Shown here: piece after piece, positions 25,816 to 34,290 of the stretch
How the letters are laid out: each line of letters opens with the position of its first letter
Position numbering within the stretch: the stretch's first letter is position 1
Assembly (NCBI GenBank): GCA_046233135.1
Contig: JBJXHN010000005.1
Span: forward strand, 62,001 to 126,000
Reading direction: 5' to 3'
Length of the DNA: 64,000 bases
From: JBJXHN01 sp046233135
GTDB lineage: Bacteria > Pseudomonadota > Alphaproteobacteria > Rhodospirillales > Rhodospirillaceae
Notes under the pieces: generated by a model
Seen by the model: only the letters and a program-made list of their open reading frames with translations
Databases searched by the model: none
Told to the model about the DNA's origin: nothing
Translations under genes and position numbers: made by a program

Positions 25816-25980
25816 GCCTCGCGGCAGTCCGCTGCGCGGACGCCTCCGGCGGGGCGGCCTGAACGGCCGGGCCGCAGTCGCGGCCTTTGGTGCGCCGGGC
25901 TTGAAGTGTCTCCGTCACGACGCACCGTTTTAAAGGCCTCACGGCAGCGTGCTTCGCGGACGCCTCCGGCGGGGCGGCCT
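25816..25980. repeat. Two copies of a 45-base GC-rich repeat downstream of tRNA-Arg
   Basis: Copies at 25816-25860 and 25936-25980 are exactly 120 bases apart and match at 40 of 45 positions. The last 26 bases (CGCGGACGCCTCCGGCGGGG plus CGGCCT) are identical. Each contains the inverted-repeat core CGCCTCCGGCGG. The first copy starts eight bases after the tRNA. No open frame uses them. They look like a dispersed intergenic element and may act as a terminator, but no T tract follows. Confidence 0.7.
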
Positions 25981-26038
25981 TCGGCCGGCGCCCGGTCGGG
26001 CGTTGGCGCTAGTTTGACGGTTTTCCGCCGGGGAGTCC

Positions 26039-27256
26039 CTATCCGGCATCAACCGGCTTTCGTCCCGAGCCGGCAACCACCACCCAGCCCAGCCAGGCGG
26101 TCAGACCGCTCAGGAAAATCGCTGTCATCAGCGGCCGTGTGGTGCCGTCATAGACCAGCCCCAGCAGCCAGCCCGCCAGCGCCCCCGTACCCATTTGCAG
26201 GAACCCGAGCAGCGAGGACGCCGCGCCGGCCATGCGGGGAAACGGCCCCAGCGCCCCGGCGAAACCGTTGGGCATGATCATGGCACAGGCCAGGAAGTGG
26301 CCGCAAACGAAGGGCACCACCGTCCACAGGGTCTGCACCCCCGTCCAGGCCAGCACCAGACCGACGGCACTGGTCACCAGGCTGATGGCGAGACCGATAT
26401 TGATCATCCGCGCCGTGCCCAGTCGCTGGGTCGCCCGGCCGCCCCAGAAAGCGCCGAGGGTGAAGCTGCCGGCGACGAAGATGAAGGTGAAGCCGAAGTG
26501 GCGGGCGGGCACCCCCAGGATATCGACGATCACGAAGGAGGACCCGGAGATATAGCTGAACAGCCCCGCGAAGCCGAAGGACACCACCAGGGTGTGCCCC
26601 AGGAACACCCGGTTGGCCAGCAGGGTCAGGAAATTGCGGACGATGGCCTGGGGATCGGTGGCCGTCGGGTCCTTGTGGGCATTGGTCTCCCGCAGCATCG
26701 CCAGCGACCAGCCCCACATCACCACGCCATATCCCAGCAGAACGGCGAAAGTGGCCCGCCAGCCGAAGATGGCATGCAGCCAGCCGCCCAGGATCGGCGC
26801 CACCGCCGGGGCCAGGGCCATCGCCGACGCCATGTAGGACATGATCCGCGCAGCCCCTTCGGAGCCATAAACATCCCGGACCACCGCCCGGCCCAGAACC
26901 GCGCCCGAGCAGGCGCCGATGGCCTGGACGAATCGGCCGGCGATCAGGATCTCGATGTCCGGGGCCAGGGTGCAGACGGCGCTGGCAACCACATAGAGGG
27001 CCACCCCCCAGAGCAGGACCGGTCGCCGGCCGAAGCGGTCCGACAGCGGTCCGTACAGCAGCATGCCGACGGAAAAGCCCAGGGCGAAGATCGACAGGGT
27101 CAGCTGCACTGTTGCCACCGACACGCCGAACACCTCGACCATTTGCGGCAGAGAGGGCAGGTACATGTCGGTGGACAGGGGGCCGAAGGCCACAAGCGCG
27201 GTCAGCAGCACCGCGAGGCCCCGGGTGCGTGGCGGCAGGGGCGGGGTCAGTGTCAC
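26039..27256 (-). CDS. Bcr/CflA family multidrug efflux MFS transporter
   Basis: 405 residues with 12 membrane helices. The first helix region ends in PLSTDMYLPSLPQM, the hallmark of Bcr/CflA proteins. The loop between helices 2 and 3 carries the MFS motif A (GPLSDRFGRRPVLLWG). Motif C-like residues GACSGAVLGRAVVRDVY follow in helix 5. The start is GTG with a weak ribosome site, while the next ATG lies inside helix 1. The pump exports drugs such as bicyclomycin or small solutes by proton antiport (family knowledge). It stands alone. Confidence 0.9.
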   Translation of the reverse strand: MTLTPPLPPRTRGLAVLLTALVAFGPLSTDMYLPSLPQMVEVFGVSVATVQLTLSIFALGFSVGMLLYGPLSDRFGRRPVLLWGVALYVVASAVCTLAPDIEILIAGRFVQAIGACSGAVLGRAVVRDVYGSEGAARIMSYMASAMALAPAVAPILGGWLHAIFGWRATFAVLLGYGVVMWGWSLAMLRETNAHKDPTATDPQAIVRNFLTLLANRVFLGHTLVVSFGFAGLFSYISGSSFVIVDILGVPARHFGFTFIFVAGSFTLGAFWGGRATQRLGTARMINIGLAISLVTSAVGLVLAWTGVQTLWTVVPFVCGHFLACAMIMPNGFAGALGPFPRMAGAASSLLGFLQMGTGALAGWLLGLVYDGTTRPLMTAIFLSGLTAWLGWVVVAGSGRKPVDAG

Positions 27257-27396
27257 GTAAATATATCCCGTTGGAAGGACAGCGTCGGACGTCCGCCGTC
27301 GCGATAAAGACAGTGAGGCACCGATCCCGCCTGGGTTCCCGGAAGGGGGACCCTGGCCGGACAGTGCCGAACCGTTTGCGTTATTCAGATAGGATC

Positions 27397-28086
27397 TCAG
27401 CCGTAGCGATGCAGGGCCAGACCGTTATCCTTCAACCATCGGCGTGCGGGAACCGTATCACCGATCAGCCGCGCCACCAGAGCCCAGAACCGGGGCGAAT
27501 GGTTGAACTCTAGAAGGTGCGCGACCTCATGGGCTGCAACATAATCCACAACCCACTCCGGCGCCAGAATCAGGCGCCAGCAGAAGGACAGGTCCCCGCT
27601 GGCCGAACAGCTGCCCCAGCGCGAGCGGGTGTCGCGGATGGTCACCCGCCCGACCCGAACCCCCAGCACCCGGGCATGCACATGTGCCCGTTCCGACAGG
27701 GCATCGCGCGCCTGCCGGCGCAGCCAGTCGGTCAGGCGCCGTTCCAGATGCGCCGCGTCGCCGGACACCCAGATGCTGCCGTCTTCCACCCAGACCCCGC
27801 GCCGTGCCTGGGGAGCGTGGCGGATGGTGTGCAGCCGCCCGGCCAGCGGCAGCAGCGACCCGTCCTGGAAAACCACCCGGGCCGGCAGCCGGGCCAGCTG
27901 GCCCGAAACCCAGGACTGCTTGCGCCGGATGAAATCGACGATGGCGGCTTCCGGCACATGGGGCGGCGTCACCACCACAAGTCCGTCCCCCCCCATGTCG
28001 ACCCGAAGGGACATGCGGCGGCTGCGGGCGTTGGCCCGAACGGTCAGGGGAACATCCCGCCCGTCGATGCTGATGATGCTGCTCAT
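27397..28086 (-). CDS. YgjP-like metallopeptidase (DUF45)
   Basis: 229 residues. The C-terminal part has the zinc site HEVAHLLEFNHSPRFW (HExxH plus a downstream His), preceded by RSRWGSCSASGDLSFCWRLILAP, which is diagnostic for the YgjP/DUF45 group of WLM-type proteases. The N-terminal half is a beta domain starting with the basic segment ANARSRRMSLRVD. ATG at 28086 fits homologue length. A longer frame to 28218 starts with unrelated residues. The family is linked to the zincin fold, and its substrate is unknown. Confidence 0.85.
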   Translation of the reverse strand: MSSIISIDGRDVPLTVRANARSRRMSLRVDMGGDGLVVVTPPHVPEAAIVDFIRRKQSWVSGQLARLPARVVFQDGSLLPLAGRLHTIRHAPQARRGVWVEDGSIWVSGDAAHLERRLTDWLRRQARDALSERAHVHARVLGVRVGRVTIRDTRSRWGSCSASGDLSFCWRLILAPEWVVDYVAAHEVAHLLEFNHSPRFWALVARLIGDTVPARRWLKDNGLALHRYG

Positions 28087-28195
28087 GGACCCACGATATA
28101 AGGTGACCGACTCGGACCGCAATCGGAATGATGCACCAGATGTGTCATTGGCCGCTGCGCCGAGGATGGCGGCGTGGGGCGGCACCCCTTGCCCC

Positions 28196-28699
28196 TTACA
28201 GGTCGGACCACGCGACAATATGGTCTTCCAGCGGTCCGGCGTCGGTTTCGCTGAGCGAGCGGCCCCGGGCGCTCATCCCCGCGCGATGCACGCTGTCCGG
28301 ATCGCCGGAGACCAGCGGGTGCCAGTCGGGCAGGGGCATATCATTGGCCAGCAGCCGATAGGCGCAGGTTTCCGGCATCCAGTTCAGGCGGCTCAGCAGC
28401 CGGGGGGTCAGCTTCACGCAGTCGGGCACCGTGTCCCACCGGTTTTCGTAGTCGGAACACTGGCAACTGTGCAGATCAAGCAGGAGACAGGCCACATTGG
28501 TGTGGTGAATGCGGCCCGTGTCCTCTTCCTGCAGCTTATGTAAGCAGCACTTCCCACACCCGTCGCACAAGCTCTCCCACTCGCTTTCCGTCATCGCCCT
28601 CAGGGACTTGGTTTCCCAGAACCGGTCGTTTGACGAGGATGGGTTCTTGGCGTCGGTACCGCGCGTCCTGGTCGCGGGCGCGGATGAACGAGCGGACAT
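28196..28699 (-). CDS. YcgN/UPF0260 cysteine cluster protein, start overlapping phaZ
   Basis: Up to 167 residues. The core has ESLCDGCGKCCLHKLQ and further cysteines in HSCQCSDYE, with VPDCVKL and WMPETCAYRLLA, all typical of the YkgJ/YcgN metal-binding family. The family's N-terminal FWETKSL motif is encoded upstream of the ATG at 28594, which also has a badly spaced ribosome site. The next in-frame ATG (28699) has GAGGAG ten bases ahead. That start is used here, giving a 164-base out-of-frame overlap with the phaZ 3' end. The first about 24 residues would then be non-conserved. A non-standard start between the two cannot be excluded. Confidence 0.75.
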   Translation of the reverse strand: MSARSSAPATRTRGTDAKNPSSSNDRFWETKSLRAMTESEWESLCDGCGKCCLHKLQEEDTGRIHHTNVACLLLDLHSCQCSDYENRWDTVPDCVKLTPRLLSRLNWMPETCAYRLLANDMPLPDWHPLVSGDPDSVHRAGMSARGRSLSETDAGPLEDHIVAWSDL

Positions 28700-29888
28700 G
28701 GGGCAGGATCTCCTCGCGCCAGCGGCGCCCATTAAAGATACCGTAGTGCCCCACCTTGTGCTGAAGACGGTGTATCCGCAAGTCTTCCGGCAGGTTGGCG
28801 CACATATCATGGGCCGCCCGGGTCTGGCCCATGCCGGTGATGTCGTCCTTTTCGCCCTCGATGGTCATCAGGCCGACGTCGCGGATGGCCCCGGGATCGA
28901 CCTTGCGGCCGTACACCGTCATCCGGCCTTCGGGCAGGTCGTGGTCCTGGAAGGCCCGCTTCACCGTTTCCAGATAAAACTCGGCGGGCAGGTCCATCAC
29001 CGACAGGTATTCGTCATAGAAGGACCGGTGCTGTTCGGCGCTGTCGCCGTCGCCTTCGCACAGGTGGTTGAAGTAGTCCATATGGGCGCTGACATGGCGG
29101 TCCATGTTCATCGCCATGAAACCCGACAACTGCAGGAACCCGGGATAGACCTTCCGCCCCCGTCCCACGTACTGGGCCGGCACCGTATGCACCAGGTTGG
29201 ATTCGAACCATTCGATGCTATGGGAATCGGCGAACTTGTTGACCTCGGTGGGGTTGATCCGCACGTCGATAGGGCCGCCCATCAGGGTCATGGACAGCGG
29301 GCGGCAGGGGTCTTCGTCCTCGGCCATCAGCGACACGGCGCACAGCACCGGCACGCTGGGCTGACAGACCGCCATGACGTGGGTATTGGGACCCAGGAAA
29401 GTCAGGCAGCGGCGCACATAGTCCACATAGGTGTCGAAGCCGAACTCCCCGTCGTCCAGAGAGACCTCGCGCGCGTTCACCCAATCGGTGATGTAGACGT
29501 CGTGATCGGGCAGCAGCGCTTCGACCGTGCCGCGCAGCAAGGTCGCGTAGTGGCCCGACATGGGCGCGACCACCAGCAGCCGGGGGTGGTCGGCGGGAGA
29601 GATGCCCCGCTTGAAATGCACCAGATCGCAGAAAGGCAAGTCGTAGACCGTGATTTCTTCCACCCAGGTGCGGTGGCCGTCGACCACGGTATGGTCCAGG
29701 TCGAAACGCGGCTTGCCGTAGCGGCGCGTCATCCGCTCGAACAACGACGCACTGGCCGCCAAAGAGCGGCCCATGCGGGTATAGGACATCGGTACCCAGG
29801 GATTCGTATACACGCCATGCACCGACTGGGCGACCATGCGCAGAGGGGTCAAAGCGGCATGCTGCATCTCATGCAGGTTATAAAGCAT
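28536..29888 (-). CDS. phaZ: Intracellular polyhydroxyalkanoate depolymerase
   Basis: 450 residues, usual for the PhaZ intracellular family. It starts MLYNLHEMQHAALTPLR and has YGKPRFDLDHTVVDG, the region LLVVAPMSGHYATLLRGTVE and DHDVYITDWVNARE. The likely nucleophile lies in VMAVCQPSVPVL; a Cys stands where serine is usual in lipases, as in this family. A late His occurs in the QHKVGHYGIFNGRRWRE segment. The enzyme mobilises stored PHB granules in the cytoplasm. A ribosome site AAAGGGAAAG precedes the ATG. The upstream 400 bases are A/T-rich and free of genes. Confidence 0.9.
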   Translation of the reverse strand: MLYNLHEMQHAALTPLRMVAQSVHGVYTNPWVPMSYTRMGRSLAASASLFERMTRRYGKPRFDLDHTVVDGHRTWVEEITVYDLPFCDLVHFKRGISPADHPRLLVVAPMSGHYATLLRGTVEALLPDHDVYITDWVNAREVSLDDGEFGFDTYVDYVRRCLTFLGPNTHVMAVCQPSVPVLCAVSLMAEDEDPCRPLSMTLMGGPIDVRINPTEVNKFADSHSIEWFESNLVHTVPAQYVGRGRKVYPGFLQLSGFMAMNMDRHVSAHMDYFNHLCEGDGDSAEQHRSFYDEYLSVMDLPAEFYLETVKRAFQDHDLPEGRMTVYGRKVDPGAIRDVGLMTIEGEKDDITGMGQTRAAHDMCANLPEDLRIHRLQHKVGHYGIFNGRRWREEILPHVRSFIRARDQDARYRRQEPILVKRPVLGNQVPEGDDGKRVGELVRRVWEVLLT

Positions 29889-30288
29889 CAGCGACTTTCC
29901 CTTTCAGCGTCGTCTCGGCTTGGCCATAACCGGCGGCTCCCATCCGCCGTCTCCGGCCCCTCACGCCCTTCCGAAAGCATCCCGAACCGTTCAGTCACAT
30001 TATCGTCACGGGCGTCAAAGGGTCAGAAAAGTACGCAGATCATCAGAAATTTGCAAAGAAATTAGCGCATATAGCCATTTGAATGCATTGCCGTTTTCTG
30101 CCATTCCTCTGTTATGCCGTTGTTTTTCCACTATCGGCTTCTTACCCCACAGCCCTATGCATCGGCAAATCCTGACGTGAGGAGTGGGTTAAATCTATAT
30201 GCGCCGATGGCCGCGATTGTGCAAGTGCAGCATTCGGCGGCGTACGGAACCGTCTGAATTCCGGACGGGAATTGGGGCGCGGTGCCGA
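29889..30288. other. Gene-free region upstream of phaZ, A/T-rich centre
   Basis: No convincing gene lies here. Bases 30020-30190 are clearly A/T-richer than the surroundings, with runs such as AGAAATTTGCAAAGAAATTAG and TTGTTTTTCC. This is what a promoter or a site for a nucleoid protein would look like. It should hold the phaZ promoter on the minus strand. No clear -35/-10 pair could be fixed. Confidence 0.5.
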
Positions 30289-31653
30289 TCAGCGCCGGGC
30301 AATGAGGTGGAGGAACGAACCCAGGACGGAGCCGACTCGATGGCCGCAGCCGCCCAACGCCCGCCCCGCCGCGTCGGTGGCATGGAACAGGCGGTTCTCG
30401 TCGGGGTCGCCGATCAGGCTCGCGTAGTGAAATTCATGGCCACCGAAAACCGCTCCGGCCGGCCCCAAGGGGGTATCGGCATCCAGAACCGCCTGGCGAT
30501 ACCCGAGGTGGCGGCGCCGTGCGGCGAAGCTGGTTTCCACGGGCAGCAGGCCGGCCATGGCGTGATCGCAGCCGCCGGCATCCACCAGCCGCCGGCCGAG
30601 GACCATGTAGCCGCCGCACTCGCCATAGATCGTGGCGCCCCGCGCCGCCGCAGCGCGCAGGCCGCCCAGAAAGGTGCCGGCCGCCGCCAACTGTCCGGCG
30701 TGCAGCTCGGGGTAACCGCCGGGCAGGTAGATGGCGTCGGCAGAGATATCCGGCCCTTCGTCGGCCAGGGGAGAAAAGGGCAGCAGCTGAGCACCCTGCG
30801 TCCGCCAGCCGTCGAGCACGGCGGCATAGGCGAAAGCGAAGGCCTCGTCCCGGGCCAGGGCGATTCGCTGACCCGGAGGCGGCAGGGGATGAAGGGGGGC
30901 AGTCGAGTCGCTTGCCGCTTCCCCGTCCCCCGGAGCCTGACCACGGCGCAGGACAGGCCGGCCCAGGGTCAGCAGGACATCCAGGTCCACATGGCGGGCC
31001 ATGGCGGTGCCAGCCGAATCGAGAAACGCTTCCAGGTCCGGATGCTCGTCTGCCTGGACCAGACCGAGGTGGCGTTCGGGCAGGTCCAGGGTGGCATCCG
31101 GCGGCAGGGTGCCGAGAATGGGGATGCCCGGCAGGCGGTCGGCCATCGCCTGGCGCAGCACGGCGGCATGGCGGTCGCTGGCGACGCGATTGAAGATCAC
31201 GCCGGTGATCATCACTTCGGGCTGGAACAGGGCGAAGCCGGAGACCAGCGCGGCCGCACTGGCAGCCATTCCCCGCACATCCACCACAAGCACCACCGGC
31301 CAGCCGAGCCGGGTGGCCAAAGAGGCGGCGGAACCGTCGGCCATGGGAGCACGGACGCCGATGGCGCCGTCGAACAGGCCCATCACCCCTTCGGCCAGTA
31401 CCAGGTCCGCTGTCGCCGTGGTGCGGATGGCGAGATCTTCCACCAGTGGTCCGGGCATGGCCCAGGTGTCGAGGTTGATACAGGGACGGCGGCACGCGGC
31501 GGCATGAAACGCCGGGTCGATATAGTCCGGGCCGGCCTTGACCCCGGAAACCCCTATCCCCCGATCCGCCAGGGCGCGCAACAGACCCAAAGTAACAACG
31601 GTCTTGCCCGCGCCGGACGTCGGTGCGGCGATGATCAATCCTCGACCGGCCAT
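30289..31653 (-). CDS. cobB: Cobyrinate a,c-diamide synthase
   Basis: 454 residues. The N-terminal ATPase half has the Walker-type GLIIAAPTSGAGKTVVTLGL, KAGPDYIDP and EGVMGLFDG. The C-terminal glutamine amidotransferase half has IYLPGGYPELHA, the nucleophile Cys in YGECGGYMVLG and a late His in GGHEFHYA. The enzyme amidates cobyrinic acid side chains a and c during vitamin B12 synthesis. CobB (aerobic) and CbiA (anaerobic) cannot be separated by reading alone. cobA lies about 2 kb away on the same strand, with two copper/oxidase-type genes between them. Confidence 0.92.
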   Translation of the reverse strand: MAGRGLIIAAPTSGAGKTVVTLGLLRALADRGIGVSGVKAGPDYIDPAFHAAACRRPCINLDTWAMPGPLVEDLAIRTTATADLVLAEGVMGLFDGAIGVRAPMADGSAASLATRLGWPVVLVVDVRGMAASAAALVSGFALFQPEVMITGVIFNRVASDRHAAVLRQAMADRLPGIPILGTLPPDATLDLPERHLGLVQADEHPDLEAFLDSAGTAMARHVDLDVLLTLGRPVLRRGQAPGDGEAASDSTAPLHPLPPPGQRIALARDEAFAFAYAAVLDGWRTQGAQLLPFSPLADEGPDISADAIYLPGGYPELHAGQLAAAGTFLGGLRAAAARGATIYGECGGYMVLGRRLVDAGGCDHAMAGLLPVETSFAARRRHLGYRQAVLDADTPLGPAGAVFGGHEFHYASLIGDPDENRLFHATDAAGRALGGCGHRVGSVLGSFLHLIARR

Positions 31654-31661
31654 CAGGTACT

Positions 31662-32276
31662 CTATTTCCCCATGTATTTGGCGATGGTCTCCGCCATTTT
31701 TTCCGGCGCCGTGCCGTGGGAGAAGTGAGTCAGAAAGGCGCCGTCCGGCCCCATCAGATAGGTGATGGCCGTATGGTCTACCAGATAATCTTCCGCATCC
31801 GCCCCCTGTTCGGCCTTGGCATAGTAGACTTTATATTCTTTTGCCGCCGCAGCCACTTGTTCCGGCGATCCCGTCAAACCGATCAGATCGGGATGGAATG
31901 CCGCCGTGTAGTCCCTCATGGCCTCCACCGTATCGCGTTCCGGGTCTACCGAGATGAACAGAGGCACGAGGTTCGCCTGCTGCTCGGCGGTCAGGTCATC
32001 CATGGCCATGGCCATGGCGGTCAAGCCTGTCGGGCAGACGTCAGGGCAATAGGTGTAGCCGAAATAGATCAGGAGAAACTTGCCGGCGAAGTCCTTTTCG
32101 GTGACGGTTTCGCCGGTTTCGGACACCAGGGTGAAGGGGCCGCCGATGGCTGCCTTGCCCTGACCGTCCGCACCCGGTGCGATCAGCATGAAGCGGGCGC
32201 CGATGGCCACCACCACCACGACCAGCACGGCGAGCAGGGGGGCCAGGGTCTTCCAGGACAGCATGGGATTGGACAT
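31662..32276 (-). CDS. SCO1/SenC family copper chaperone
   Basis: 204 residues. One N-terminal membrane anchor (LAPLLAVLVVVVVAIGARFML) is followed by a thioredoxin fold with the copper site CPDVCPT, FISVDPERDT and the ligand His in YLVDHTAITYLM. This is the full Cu-binding triad. The protein delivers copper to the CuA site of cytochrome oxidase in the periplasm. It sits eight bases before cobB and 86 bases after a TauE/SafE-like gene, both on the same strand. AAAAGG precedes the ATG. Confidence 0.92.
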   Translation of the reverse strand: MSNPMLSWKTLAPLLAVLVVVVVAIGARFMLIAPGADGQGKAAIGGPFTLVSETGETVTEKDFAGKFLLIYFGYTYCPDVCPTGLTAMAMAMDDLTAEQQANLVPLFISVDPERDTVEAMRDYTAAFHPDLIGLTGSPEQVAAAAKEYKVYYAKAEQGADAEDYLVDHTAITYLMGPDGAFLTHFSHGTAPEKMAETIAKYMGK

Positions 32277-32362
32277 GGGGGTACCTTTTCTCGGGCTGGG
32301 GAGGGCAGAGGCGGGACGCCGGGTCGTTCGGGGCGAGTGGCATCGCGCCCGATCAGGCGATG

Positions 32363-33130
32363 TCAGGCGATCAGCTGATACGCCAGGACACCAAGGACTC
32401 CCGCATTGATGATCAGCAGGACAGGGGCCACGGTATCAATGACTCCCCGCCAGCGCCGGGCAGCCAGATGGCCGGCGACACCGATGGTAAACAGGGCGGG
32501 GATGGTCCCCAGGGTGAAGGCGGCCATACCCAGGGCGCCGGCAACCGGATCACCGGTGGCGGCCGCAGCGGCCAGCGCACCATAAAGCAGGCCGCAGGGG
32601 ATGAATCCGAGCAACAGGCCGAGCAGATAGCCGCGCCAGCCGACGGGGACGGCAAACAGTCCCCTGGCATGGCGGCCGACCCGGTCGGACCACCATCGCC
32701 CCCACCCGCCAAGGCCGGGCAGGTGGATATTGAGCTTCGGCAGGGCCTGGCCGATGAACAGCAGGGCGGCAAGCACCAGCAGAGCGGCGGACAGGCCCTT
32801 CAGATAGGTCCAGCCGCCGAGCGTGCCGGCGATCACCCCGGCACCGGCGCCGAGCAGCATGTAGGTCGTGCCGCGCCCCAGGTGATAGGGCAACAGGGCG
32901 GCGCCTGTCAGGCGGTGCCATTCGCGCATATGGGCCGCAGGGACGGCTTCCATGCGCGCGGTCACCTGGGACAGCACGAAGGGGCCGCACATGCCTGTAC
33001 AATGGAGCAGGCTGCCGGTCAGCCCGGCAAGGAACAGGGCGCCAATCAGGCCGCCATCTTCCTGCATGACCACGGTGCAATGGGCGATGCCCGCATCAAG
33101 GATCGCCAAGAGGATCTGTTGCTGGTCCAT
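32363..33130 (-). CDS. TauE/SafE-like membrane protein (DsbD_2/UreH-like type)
   Basis: 255 residues with six or seven membrane helices. The first helix carries GSLLHCTGMCGPFVLS, the Cys pair motif of the UreH/DsbD-like transmembrane domain. LLGLLLGFIPCGLLYGAL forms the pseudo-symmetric second motif with PCG. Such proteins occur beside cytochrome oxidase assembly genes and are thought to move copper or reducing power. The neighbouring SCO1 gene supports this. A longer start at 33160 would extend into the repeat element; ATG at 33130 is preferred. Confidence 0.75.
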   Translation of the reverse strand: MDQQQILLAILDAGIAHCTVVMQEDGGLIGALFLAGLTGSLLHCTGMCGPFVLSQVTARMEAVPAAHMREWHRLTGAALLPYHLGRGTTYMLLGAGAGVIAGTLGGWTYLKGLSAALLVLAALLFIGQALPKLNIHLPGLGGWGRWWSDRVGRHARGLFAVPVGWRGYLLGLLLGFIPCGLLYGALAAAAATGDPVAGALGMAAFTLGTIPALFTIGVAGHLAARRWRGVIDTVAPVLLIINAGVLGVLAYQLIA

Positions 33131-33154
33131 CCGTGCGCCTTCGATCCTTTCTTC

Positions 33155-33259
33155 GAGCATTGTCCGCAAAAGTGGGAACCGGTTTTGCGCGAAAACAATG
33201 CGACAAAACAAAAACCTGGAGCGGGATGACCGATTCCGCGAAAACGCGTCCCGCTCCAG
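33155..33259. repeat. Alphaproteobacterial intergenic palindromic repeat, long copy
   Basis: The stretch contains GAGCAT, seven bases later AAAAGTGGGAACCGGTTTT (33168-33186), then CAATGCGACAAAACAAAAAC, and finally an 11-bp inverted repeat CTGGAGCGGGA (33216-33226 with 33249-33259). The same 19-mer occurs inverted at 42212-42230. The pattern resembles the repeat type widespread between genes in Rhizobiales and relatives. It fills the gap between the TauE-like gene and cobA. Confidence 0.75.
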
Positions 33260-33339
33260 ATCCCGTGCCGGGGAAAGTGGGTGGATCACCGACCATATCC
33301 CATCGGGCCGGGGGGAGCGTTGATGATCCGCAAGCGGAT

Positions 33340-34209
33340 TTAGGGGTCCCCGGGCATGGCCCGCCAGCCGGGAGCGCTTTTCATCACGTCCACAACCGAT
33401 GCAGCTTCGCCGGCCGGTGGCTGCCACCAGGCCAGCTCCTTGCCGAGCGGTACGACGGCGCCGATGACCACCAGGCCGGGCGGCTTGAGGGACAGGCGGT
33501 CCCGCTCGGCCACGGCGGTCTCCAGGGTGCAGGTGTGGACCCGTTGCATGGGCGTGGTGGCATCGGTGATGAAGGCCAGCGGCGTCTCCCCGGCCAGCCC
33601 GCCGGATCGCAGGTTGGCGACGATGGTCGCCAGGTGCTTCAGCGCCATATAGAAGACCAGCACCGGCTGGCGGGCCAGGGCTTCCCAGTCGAGGGTATCG
33701 GGCACGGCACCACTGGCGGCATGGCCGGTGACGAAGGTAACGGCAGCATTGTGGTCGCGGGTGGTGGCCGGAATCCCGGCATAGGCCAGCCCGCCAACGC
33801 CGGCGGTGACACCGGGCACCACGCGGAAGGGCACGCCGGCGGCCACCAGGGTACGCGCTTCCTCGGCACCGCGACCGAAAACGAAAGGGTCGCCGCCCTT
33901 CAGCCGCACCACCCGCTTGCCCTCGCGGGCCAGCCGGACCAGGCGCTCGGAAATATCGGGCTGGGAGGGAGACGGCTTGCCTCCCCGTTTCCCGGCATGG
34001 ATCAGGTCCGCTCCCGGCCGGGCGAGCGCAAGAACACGCCCGTCGACCAGGGCGTCGTGAACCACCGCATCGGCCTGGGACAGGGCATGGGCGGCAAGCA
34101 GGGTCATCAGTCCGGGATCACCGGGACCGGCGCCCACCAGCCACACCCAGCCCGGTTCCACCGGCGGCAGGGCGGCCCCCAGGGGCGCAATGGAAAGTCC
34201 GTGAGTCAT
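33340..34209 (-). CDS. cobA: Uroporphyrinogen-III C-methyltransferase
   Basis: 289 residues. The SUMT family motifs are clear: VWLVGAGPGDPGLMT at the start, DAVVHDALVDGRVL, the P-loop-like VVRLKGGDPFVFGRG, VPGVTAGVGGLAYAGIPATTRD and FYMALKHLATI. The enzyme methylates C2 and C7 of uroporphyrinogen III to give precorrin-2, the entry step to cobalamin and siroheme. No siroheme synthase domains are fused to it. Start at ATG 34209; a GTG three codons earlier is possible, and neither has a strong ribosome site. Confidence 0.93.
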   Translation of the reverse strand: MTHGLSIAPLGAALPPVEPGWVWLVGAGPGDPGLMTLLAAHALSQADAVVHDALVDGRVLALARPGADLIHAGKRGGKPSPSQPDISERLVRLAREGKRVVRLKGGDPFVFGRGAEEARTLVAAGVPFRVVPGVTAGVGGLAYAGIPATTRDHNAAVTFVTGHAASGAVPDTLDWEALARQPVLVFYMALKHLATIVANLRSGGLAGETPLAFITDATTPMQRVHTCTLETAVAERDRLSLKPPGLVVIGAVVPLGKELAWWQPPAGEAASVVDVMKSAPGWRAMPGDP

Positions 34210-34290
34210 GCGGCGCACGATAACGGGTCCGAGTGGGGGATTCCAGAGGGTGGGACGGTCCCGTTCCCGCCCGATTTCGCTGGGGGTCCC

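Noticed and set aside
30289..31728. Cobalamin riboswitch near the cobB/cobA genes
   Set aside because: The upstream regions were read for the B12 box and long paired leader and none was seen; upstream genes lie too close.
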